Assembly: GCA_003135315.1 (NCBI GenBank)
Contig: PLBD01000233.1
Coordinates: forward strand, 12,280 to 19,811
Reading direction: 5' to 3'
Source: Acidobacteriaceae bacterium
GTDB lineage: Bacteria > Acidobacteriota > Terriglobia > Terriglobales > Acidobacteriaceae
DNA length: 7,532 nucleotides
The notes beneath the pieces were generated by a model. It was not told the DNA's origin and made no database searches. It saw only the letters and a program-made list of their open reading frames with translations. The translations under genes were made by a program, and so were the position numbers. Positions 1-4,358 of this stretch are shown here, in pieces; the first letter of the stretch is position 1; every line of letters starts with the position of its first letter.

Positions 1-301
1 GGTCTTCGCGCTTGAGGTAGATCTTTGCGCCGCCCAGTTGTTTGGTGAGCCGCTCGGCCGGGAACAACGGCGTGGGCCGGCCGGCGTAGTCAGTGAGCAG
101 GCGGTGATACTCGGCGCGGAACGACTTGTCTTTTCGCGCTGCGGCGTAGGCAGTTTCCAGTTCCTGCAAGGCCGCCATCAGCGTCTCGGGGACGTAACGG
201 CCGCCGTACGCGCCAAAGCGTCCGGGCACGGCGCGAGCGCGCTTGGGATGGCTGCCTTCGGCGGGCGGCGCACTTTTCACGTTGCTAGTGGTTTCTTCCA
301 T
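1..301 (-). CDS. trpB: Tryptophan synthase beta chain, N-terminal part (cut by window edge)
   Basis: Codes for the first 100 residues of TrpB, the PLP enzyme that condenses indole with serine to give tryptophan, acting as an alpha2-beta2 complex with TrpA in the cytoplasm. The translation reads [10 protein letters not shown], a short variable N-terminus, then the family hallmark [16 protein letters not shown] (about residues 27-42), followed by [14 protein letters not shown] and [11 protein letters not shown], all typical of bacterial TrpB1. The PLP lysine (in the HKxNN motif) lies just beyond the window edge. The ATG at 301-299 shares one base with the trpF stop (TGATG), which implies translational coupling and one transcript with trpF and trpC. 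No start codon choice problem: the conserved region begins soon after this ATG. The identification is very secure; completeness of the gene cannot be judged. Confidence 0.97.
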   Translation of the reverse strand, partial: MEETTSNVKSAPPAEGSHPKRARAVPGRFGAYGGRYVPETLMAALQELETAYAAARKDKSFRAEYHRLLTDYAGRPTPLFPAERLTKQLGGAKIYLKRED

Positions 302-978
302 CACTCCCTTAGCTTAGCCGAGGCCTGCGTGTGGCGCACAGCGGCCACGAAATCGCGCAGGCGCGCTTCATCTTTTGTCCCGGGCTCCGATTCCACGCCG
401 GAGACAACATCGACGCCCCAGGGAGCGAACAACTGAATCGCCTTGGCAACATTCTGCGGATTCAAGCCGCCGGCGACGATCAGCGGCATCGCTGCCCGAA
501 CGGCCGCCGCGAATGGTGCAACTTCCTGCCACGCGAAGGGCGTGCCGGTTCCTCCGCGCTGGAGCGCCGAACCCGAATCGAGCAGGATGGCGTCGATGCT
601 GCCACGCGCCGCCAAGTACTCCGCGAGCCGCTCAGGTGCTTTCAAGATATCGCGCGCCTGCAACGTCTTGATGATCCTGCGCTCGCCCAAAGCCCGGCGG
701 AATTCCGACATCTGCTCAACCGGTTCGTCGCCGTGCAACTGAACGCCGGAAAGGCCCGCCTGCTGCGCCACTTCGGCCACGTGCGCCGGGGTTTGATTGA
801 CGAAGACGCCGATCTTCTCAATGCCATCCGGCAGCCGGGCGATGATTTCCGCAGCTTCCGCAATCGCAATTCGCCGTGGGCTGGGAGCAAAGATGAAGCC
901 CAGCGCGTCGGTGCCCGCGGCCACGCTTAGCTCGGCGTCGTGCAGGTCGGTTGTGCCGCAAAGCTTGACCCAGGTCAT
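301..978 (-). CDS. trpF: Phosphoribosylanthranilate isomerase
   Basis: TrpF converts N-(5'-phosphoribosyl)anthranilate to CdRP by an Amadori rearrangement, a TIM-barrel enzyme of the cytoplasm. The 225-residue product has the family's normal length. Visible motifs are VKLCGTTD at residues 4-11, with the catalytic cysteine at Cys7, GVFVNQ (57-62), GVQLHGDE (78-85), ILLDS (131-135) with the catalytic acid Asp134, the GGTG phosphate-side loop (142-145), [12 protein letters not shown] (166-177) and [16 protein letters not shown] (188-203). It starts 16 bp after the trpC stop and its TGA overlaps the trpB ATG, so it sits inside a trpC-trpF-trpB operon. The upstream bases GGCGGG give at best a weak ribosome site, so coupling to trpC is likely. 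Nothing appears damaged. Motif positions are read from sequence; residue roles come from the known family. Confidence 0.97.
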   Translation of the reverse strand: MTWVKLCGTTDLHDAELSVAAGTDALGFIFAPSPRRIAIAEAAEIIARLPDGIEKIGVFVNQTPAHVAEVAQQAGLSGVQLHGDEPVEQMSEFRRALGERRIIKTLQARDILKAPERLAEYLAARGSIDAILLDSGSALQRGGTGTPFAWQEVAPFAAAVRAAMPLIVAGGLNPQNVAKAIQLFAPWGVDVVSGVESEPGTKDEARLRDFVAAVRHTQASAKLRE

Positions 979-994
979 AACGTGCCCGCCATCA

Positions 995-1795
995 TCATCG
1001 CGCGGCCACGGCCTGGGTCAGCAATTCGCGCAAGGCCTCGCCGGGACGGGGCGCACGCATCAAGGATTCGCCCACCAGGAATGCATCGAATCCCGCCTGC
1101 CGCAAACGCGCAATGTCCTCGCCGCTGTCGATTCCGCTCTCGGAAATCTTCAAAATGCCCGCCGGCATAAGCCCGGCCAGTTGCAACGATGTGTTCAGAT
1201 CGACATGAAAAGTATGCAGGTTGCGATTGTTGACGCCGATGGTGTCGAAGCCGGCGTCAAGCGCGCGTTGCAGCTCGGTGGCGTCGTGGACCTCGCACAG
1301 GACATCCAACTCGGCCGCGCGCGCACTGCGGTGTAGATAGGTCAACTCGGATTCGGTGAGCGCGGCGACGATGAGCAGGACGGCGTCAGCACCGTGGGCG
1401 CGCGCCTCCAGCATCTGGAACTCGTCAACGATGAAGTCCTTGCGCAAACAGGGAAGGCGCGTCGCCGCCGAGGCGAGCGCCAGGTTCTGCAATGAGCCGT
1501 GGAAGTATTGCTCGTCGGTAAGCACGGAAAGGGCCGCGGCTCCTGCCGTCTCCAGTTCGCGAGCGAGATCGGCGACCGGGAAATCGGCCCGGATCAGCCC
1601 TTTTGACGGCGAGGCTTTCTTCAGCTCTGCGATTATGGCTGTGCCGGTGGCAGCGCGATCCTGGAGAGATCGGCGAAAGCCTCGGGGTTGGTGACGCTCC
1701 GCCCGGGAAGCCAGAGCGCGCGTGTCCGCTGACGCTTTGGCAGCGGCAACCTTGCGGCGTGCGGCAGCGGTAATCTCTTCCAGCTTGGTGGGCAT
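995..1795 (-). CDS. trpC: Indole-3-glycerol phosphate synthase
   Basis: TrpC closes the indole ring, turning CdRP into indole-3-glycerol phosphate with loss of CO2 and water, and feeds the tryptophan synthase encoded downstream. The 266-residue length is normal for a monofunctional enzyme. Motifs in order: IIAELKKASPSKG (54-66) carrying Glu57 and Lys59, LSVLTDEQYFHGS (89-101), LRKDFIVD (117-124) with the catalytic Lys119, CEVHD (167-171) with Glu168, IGVNNRNL (186-193) with Asn189 and Arg191, SESGI (218-222) and FLVGESLM (239-246). These match the active-site residues known from the Sulfolobus enzyme family. It is the first gene of the visible operon. No trpE, trpG or trpD lies upstream; the next gene there encodes an unrelated small membrane protein. 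A TATACT box lies 10 nt before the ATG and there is no Shine-Dalgarno sequence, suggesting a nearly leaderless transcript. Confidence 0.97.
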   Translation of the reverse strand: MPTKLEEITAAARRKVAAAKASADTRALASRAERHQPRGFRRSLQDRAATGTAIIAELKKASPSKGLIRADFPVADLARELETAGAAALSVLTDEQYFHGSLQNLALASAATRLPCLRKDFIVDEFQMLEARAHGADAVLLIVAALTESELTYLHRSARAAELDVLCEVHDATELQRALDAGFDTIGVNNRNLHTFHVDLNTSLQLAGLMPAGILKISESGIDSGEDIARLRQAGFDAFLVGESLMRAPRPGEALRELLTQAVAAR

Positions 1796-1805
1796 GGATG
1801 CAAAA

Positions 1806-1811
1806 AGTATA
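1806..1811 (-). promoter_or_regulatory. Candidate -10 box of the trpCFB operon
   Basis: TATACT on the minus strand matches the sigma-70 -10 consensus in 5 of 6 positions and ends 10 nt before the trpC ATG. Transcription would start about 3-4 nt upstream of the ATG. No TTGACA-like -35 is visible at 16-18 bp spacing (the sequence there is GC-rich). No leader peptide rich in Trp codons and no attenuator hairpin is seen between it and trpC, so there is no room for classical attenuation. Confidence 0.4.
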
Positions 1812-1897
1812 CCTGCTGACGGACTACAGGCTCCTCGGCGGGTGAAGGTGAATCGGATTGGCGGGGATTACGAAGGGACTGTGTCGCAAGGCGGTGA

Positions 1898-1990
1898 CGC
1901 CGCGCAGCGGCTCAGGTTAAACGCCCCACTTGGCCGGGGGCTCACGCCCCCGTCTAACTTCATGCCGCCGCGGTGCGGCTGGTTTGAGGG
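1898..1990 (+). repeat. Three-palindrome (B-A-B) dispersed repeat, copy 1
   Basis: Three hairpins stand in a row. B1 is GCCGC-GCA-GCGGC (1899-1911). A is CGGGGGC-TCAC-GCCCCCG (1935-1952, counting its full arms). B2 is GCCGC-GGT-GCGGC (1967-1979), preceded by an extra GCC. The linker after A reads CTAACTTCAT and the flank after B2 reads TGGTTTGA. A second copy with the same order, spacing and linkers runs in the opposite orientation at the right end of the window (7436-7532). The element fills much of the spacer between trpC and the small membrane gene. No coding capacity is apparent. Confidence 0.75.
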
Positions 1991-2104
1991 CGTACGCGTC
2001 TGCTTTGTCTCCCAGAAAATCGTAAATTGTGAGAGTTTATGAGGGCCGCCGCGCCGGGGGAGCGAAGGAGGATCGCTTGGAGAATCAGGATTGCCCCGCG
2101 GCGG

Positions 2105-2395
2105 TTACGATCCGTACTCGGAGCGGACATTGCGCCAGGCGCTCACGCTGCGGCGCTCGGCATCCTCGGCAAAGCCCTCACCCACTTTCTGGAGCGTGGC
2201 AAAGATCTGCATGCCCTTCTGGAGGTAGTCAGGAGCGTTCTCCCAGACGGTCTCGAATTTTTCGGGATACTCGGAGGCCAGCACCGCGAGACCTGCGGCG
2301 GCACACGCCATGCCGACGGGGCGGCGGCCCGTAAGAATCAACACCGCGCCAGCGCCGATCGATCCGAATACAAGTGCCTTCTTCCAGTTTTGCAT
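2105..2395 (-). CDS. Small membrane-associated protein of unknown function
   Basis: I do not recognise a named family. The 96-residue product starts MQNWKKALVFGS and has two short hydrophobic stretches (about residues 6-22 and 27-41) separated by a TGRRP turn, so it probably forms a membrane hairpin or one bent membrane segment near the N-terminus. The remaining 55 residues are charged and predicted helical (SEYPEKFETVWENAPDYLQKG region), ending in NVRSEYGS. A GTG two codons earlier (2401-2399) could extend the frame, but it lies inside the strong GAGGTGG ribosome site, which is spaced 5 nt from the ATG at 2395, so the ATG is chosen. A promoter lies upstream (2437-2465). It is co-oriented with trpC but separated by 309 bp containing a palindromic repeat, so it is probably its own unit. 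Coding is supported by RBS, promoter and amphipathic pattern; function is open. Confidence 0.75.
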   Translation of the reverse strand: MQNWKKALVFGSIGAGAVLILTGRRPVGMACAAAGLAVLASEYPEKFETVWENAPDYLQKGMQIFATLQKVGEGFAEDAERRSVSAWRNVRSEYGS

Positions 2396-2398
2396 GTC

Positions 2399-2404
2399 CA
2401 CCTC
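2399..2404 (-). promoter_or_regulatory. Ribosome binding site deciding the start of the small membrane gene
   Basis: GAGGTG on the minus strand matches the anti-Shine-Dalgarno complement, with its GAGG core 5 nt before the ATG at 2395. It overlaps the alternative GTG codon at 2401-2399, which argues against that GTG being the start. Confidence 0.7.
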
Positions 2405-2436
2405 GAGTGATATGTGGCCGCCAAGTTGAAAATCAC

Positions 2437-2465
2437 ATTCTAGAGCAGGCGGGGGATTGTGTCGC
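2437..2465 (-). promoter_or_regulatory. Sigma-70-type promoter of the small membrane gene
   Basis: On the minus strand, GCGACA (2465-2460, 4 of 6 to TTGACA) is followed after exactly 17 bp by TAGAAT (2442-2437, 5 of 6 to TATAAT). Transcription would start near 2430, giving a leader of about 35 nt that contains the GAGGTG ribosome site. Confidence 0.5.
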
Positions 2466-2519
2466 GGGGAAGGCGGGCGGTTGAGGCCGGGATGTCACAT
2501 TCACAAGAAACACCAGACG

Positions 2520-2562
2520 CCCCACCCTCTTGCCAAAAGACGGCGAGAAGGGTGGGGCACCC
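2520..2562 (+). repeat. 42-bp hairpin repeat, copy 1
   Basis: Left arm CCCCACCCTCTTGCC (2520-2534) pairs with GGCGAGAAGGGTGGGG (2542-2557) with one bulged A and one G-T pair, around the 7-nt loop AAAAGAC; CACCC follows the stem. The sequence 2521-2562 matches 2869-2910 at 38 of 42 positions in the same orientation. Confidence 0.85.
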
Positions 2563-2642
2563 GGCACCTAGCAATGACGGAAGGGAGAGCGACTCGCGAT
2601 TTGAAAGACGCGCCCTGCGGCTCGCAGGAAGGCAAGAGTGCC

Positions 2643-2658
2643 GCCGGCTGAAGCCGGC
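2643..2658. repeat. Short hairpin with TGAA loop
   Basis: GCCGGC (2643-2648) and GCCGGC (2653-2658) flank the loop TGAA, giving a 6-bp stem. The TGAA loop is shared with the hairpin at 3003-3022. Confidence 0.6.
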
Positions 2659-2673
2659 TCAGGATGGATGGGG

Positions 2674-2707
2674 CAGCCTACCCAGGACTTCGTCCTGGGC
2701 TGAGCTG
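2674..2707. repeat. Hairpin with TTC loop
   Basis: CCCAGGAC (2681-2688) pairs perfectly with GTCCTGGG (2692-2699) around TTC. Outer arms CAGC (2674-2677) and GCTG (2704-2707) extend the pairing across a small internal loop. Confidence 0.65.
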
Positions 2708-2710
2708 AGT

Positions 2711-2730
2711 CGTCCCGCAGTCGCGGGACG
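2711..2730. repeat. Hairpin with 8-bp perfect stem
   Basis: CGTCCCGC (2711-2718) pairs with GCGGGACG (2723-2730) around the 4-nt loop AGTC, 11 bp after the preceding hairpin's inner stem. Confidence 0.65.
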
Positions 2731-2758
2731 GGAGTGCGCGAATGAATAGAGTAGCGAA

Positions 2759-2836
2759 CTGTACGACGGATTAGCGCACGGCCCACACATTCGAAACCCG
2801 CGAATGTGTGGGGCACCCGCTGGCCCGTCGTACCAG
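2759..2836 (+). repeat. Nested palindrome (inner 12-bp stem, outer 9-bp inverted repeat)
   Basis: The inner hairpin is CCCACACATTCG (2782-2793) paired without mismatch to CGAATGTGTGGG (2801-2812) around the 7-nt loop AAACCCG. An outer perfect 9-bp inverted repeat, GTACGACGG (2761-2769) and CCGTCGTAC (2825-2833), encloses it, extendable to CTG/CAG with a one-base bulge. The inner element has the same borders (GCCCAC...GTGGGGCACCC) as the 42-bp hairpin repeats on either side, but an unrelated core. Confidence 0.8.
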
Positions 2837-2867
2837 AAAATTCGGGTTCCCGACGGTCCACCAGATG

Positions 2868-2910
2868 GCCCACCCTCTCGCCAGGAGACGGCGAGAAGGA
2901 TGGGGCACCC
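2868..2910 (+). repeat. 42-bp hairpin repeat, copy 2
   Basis: Arms GCCCACCCTCTCGCC (2868-2882) and GGCGAGAAGGATGGGGC (2890-2906) flank the 7-nt loop AGGAGAC. Compared with copy 1, two changes lie in the loop, one turns a G-T pair into G-C, and one (A2900) creates a C-A mismatch. Confidence 0.85.
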
Positions 2911-2967
2911 CGCTGCTTTTGTGAGTTCTTTGAATTCGATGTGCTCCGCTTCCAGATTCAAACCGCA

Positions 2968-2981
2968 GGGCCTAAAGGCCC
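2968..2981. repeat. Short hairpin with TAAA loop
   Basis: GGGCC (2968-2972) and GGCCC (2977-2981) flank TAAA. The stem is only 5 bp, so alone it is weak evidence; the tetraloop form resembles the TGAA hairpins nearby. Confidence 0.45.
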
Positions 2982-3002
2982 GATTCGCTATTGTGACGTT
3001 AC

Positions 3003-3030
3003 GGCACGACTGAAGTCGTGCCCTGTTACA
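3003..3030 (+). repeat. TGAA-loop hairpin, intact copy
   Basis: GGCACGAC (3003-3010) pairs perfectly with GTCGTGCC (3015-3022) around TGAA. The right half plus downstream flank (3011-3030) recurs at 3063-3082 with 19 of 20 identical bases. Confidence 0.75.
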
Positions 3031-3062
3031 AACCGTTCAAACCGGACTTTTTCCGCAGCCTG

Positions 3063-3082
3063 TGAAGTCGTGCCCAGTTACA
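3063..3082 (+). repeat. TGAA-loop repeat, truncated copy
   Basis: TGAAGTCGTGCCCAGTTACA differs from 3011-3030 at one base. The left arm of the hairpin is missing, so this copy can no longer fold. Confidence 0.7.
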
Positions 3083-3138
3083 TGTCCTCCCGACGCGGAG
3101 GGTTTCGAAGCTCCAGCGAACAGCAGGTCGCTTCGACT

Positions 3139-3191
3139 GCGCGTCCGCCCGCCGCAAACGACGCGGCGGAAAAGCAAAGGCGCGGACGCGC
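3139..3191. repeat. Bulged two-stem palindrome
   Basis: Outer arms GCGCGTCCGC (3139-3148) and GCGGACGCGC (3182-3191) are perfect complements over 10 bp. Stacked directly inside are CCGCCGC (3149-3155) and GCGGCGG (3163-3169) with the 7-nt loop AAACGAC. The only interruption is a one-sided 12-nt bulge, AAAAGCAAAGGC (3170-3181). Confidence 0.75.
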
Positions 3192-3308
3192 CGCCCAGGA
3201 TAACTTTACCTTGACAAAGCCTTCGCCCTTATCGAGGGGCACCCGACTCTGCGCCGAAACGGGGACAGATTGGGCGGGCGACGAGTACCGCGAAACGGCG
3301 GTTTGCGG

Positions 3309-3314
3309 TAGAGT
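3309..3314 (+). promoter_or_regulatory. Candidate -10 box for leaderless thiD
   Basis: TAGAGT fits the TANNNT pattern and lies exactly 6 nt before the thiD ATG, so transcription would begin at or next to the start codon. No -35 match is visible at the usual spacing and no Shine-Dalgarno sequence precedes the ATG. Confidence 0.35.
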
Positions 3315-3320
3315 CCTGGC

Positions 3321-4136
3321 ATGCGCGTGCCACCGGTTGTGCTGAGCATTGCCGGCTACGATCCGTCCTCGGGAGCCGGAGTTACCGCCGACATCAAGAC
3401 AGCGGCCTCGCTGGGCTGCTATGCCGTGACCTGCATTACCGCGTTGACGGTGCAGTCGACGCAGGGAGTTTTCGGCGTCCAGGCGCTGGAGCCGGAGCTG
3501 GTTGGCCGAACGCTGGAGGCGCTGGCCGACGATGTGGAGATTGCCGCGGTCCGGCTGGGCATGCTGGGATCGGGAGCGGTGGCGGCAGCGGTGGCAGGGT
3601 TTCTGGACTCGAGGCGGCTGTTGAACGTCGTGCTGGATCCGGTGATCCGGTCGTCATCAGGCGCTGAGCTGCTGGACGATATCGGGCTGGAGGTTCTGCG
3701 AGCGATGGTTCCGCTCTGCGATGTGATGACGCCGAACGTGGATGAGGCGGTGGCGCTGCTTGGGGCCGAGCCAATCGCCGGCGGAGCTCGCTGGGACGCG
3801 ACGCTGCGCGGTCTCAGGGAGATGGCCGCGGGGCTGCACGATCTGGGCGCAGGAGCGGTGGTCATCACCGGCGGACATCTGCCGTCAGCCAACGATTACA
3901 TGAGCTGCAAGGCGGCGTCCGGCGAGAGGCATGGGGAGATCATCGAGGGCGAGCGGATTGAGACGCGGGCGACGCACGGGACCGGGTGCGCCTTCGCGAC
4001 CGCGTTGGCGTGCCGGCTGGCGCTGGGCGACAGGTTGCCGGAAGCGGTCCGCGGCGCCAAGGACTACGTGCGCCGGGCGATGCTTTCGGCGTATCCGCTG
4101 GGGAAGGGAATCGGGCCAGTGAATCATTTTGGGTGA
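3321..4136 (+). CDS. thiD: Hydroxymethylpyrimidine/phosphomethylpyrimidine kinase
   Basis: ThiD phosphorylates HMP and then HMP-phosphate to HMP-diphosphate, the pyrimidine half of thiamine, in the cytoplasm. The 271-residue product has the normal single-domain ribokinase-like length. Motifs: SIAGYDPSSGAGVTADIKT (9-27), TALTVQSTQGV (40-50) with the pyrimidine-contacting Gln45 region, RLGML (78-82), LDPVIRSSSG (105-114), TPNVDEA (137-143), VITGGHL (181-187), the anion-hole THGTGC (218-223), AKDYVRRAM (246-254) and GPVNHF (265-270). All expected elements are present. The ATG is supported by the conserved segment starting only nine residues in. There is no neighbouring thiamine gene, and no TPP riboswitch motif upstream. 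A TAGAGT box 6 nt before the ATG suggests leaderless expression. Pyridoxal kinase, a relative, is less likely because the whole sequence follows ThiD. Confidence 0.96.
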   Translation: MRVPPVVLSIAGYDPSSGAGVTADIKTAASLGCYAVTCITALTVQSTQGVFGVQALEPELVGRTLEALADDVEIAAVRLGMLGSGAVAAAVAGFLDSRRLLNVVLDPVIRSSSGAELLDDIGLEVLRAMVPLCDVMTPNVDEAVALLGAEPIAGGARWDATLRGLREMAAGLHDLGAGAVVITGGHLPSANDYMSCKAASGERHGEIIEGERIETRATHGTGCAFATALACRLALGDRLPEAVRGAKDYVRRAMLSAYPLGKGIGPVNHFG

Positions 4137-4273
4137 AGAGCGGTAGCGGGGGTCGCCGATAGCGCGTCGCGGTTCGCGCGGTTCTGCCGAAGGATTGTGG
4201 ATTCATGAGGTTAGGCGGGTCGGGCGGGGGCTGATCCCAAAATGGGAAGAAAGCGAACGCGAGTTCGTGTTCT

Positions 4274-4289
4274 TGTTCCACGTGGAACA
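4274..4289. promoter_or_regulatory. parS: parS-type ParB binding site
   Basis: TGTTCCACGTGGAACA is a perfect 16-bp palindrome and matches the known bacterial chromosomal parS pattern TGTTNCACGTGNAACA; this C/G variant is known from Pseudomonas sites. ParB-CTP clamps load here and the ParABS system segregates the origin region. It lies in the spacer between the convergent thiD and membrane-protein genes, where an operator would make little sense. A run of six T follows on the plus strand (4291-4296), so a terminator for thiD (6-bp stem, ACGT loop) is the competing reading. No parA or parB gene is in the window. Confidence 0.75.
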
Positions 4290-4358
4290 TTTTTTGAGGC
4301 GGAAGGGGGGCAACGGCCTAAAGCGCCCGACAATCGAGAGAGCTGGATGCGGAAGCGG

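Larger units (their letters stand above)
2466..3320. other. Palindrome-dense spacer without credible genes
   Basis: About 850 bp between the divergently transcribed small membrane gene and thiD. Open frames here (for example 2806-3345 on plus) are built from repeat sequence, have no recognisable domain and no ribosome site. At least nine different hairpins with stems of 5-15 bp follow one another, each listed separately. Several share borders (GCCCAC...TGGGGCACCC) or a TGAA/TAAA loop, pointing to a few repeat families inserted side by side rather than to one regulatory structure. Confidence 0.7.

Noticed and set aside
331..930. 199-codon plus-strand frame over trpF
   Set aside because: Antisense shadow of a gene with all TrpF motifs; no domain of its own.
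2396..2401. GTG start for the small membrane gene, two codons upstream
   Set aside because: It lies within the GAGGTGG ribosome site, which is correctly spaced for the ATG at 2395.
2520..3082. CRISPR array
   Set aside because: Repeats differ in sequence and spacing, and there are no regular spacers or cas genes; they are dispersed hairpins.
3211..3216. Perfect TTGACA as a -35 box for thiD
   Set aside because: No -10-like hexamer lies 16-18 bp downstream (the sequence there is GAGGGG), and it is more than 100 bp from the start.
3192..3320. TPP riboswitch before thiD
   Set aside because: The conserved CTGAGA and ACCTGATC-type motifs are absent.
2806..3345. 179-codon plus-strand frame in the palindrome spacer
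   Set aside because: Made of several hairpin repeats, ends inside thiD, no ribosome site and no coherent protein features.
3419..3892. 157-codon minus-strand frame over thiD
   Set aside because: Ser/Ala/Pro-rich shadow of thiD with no recognisable motif.
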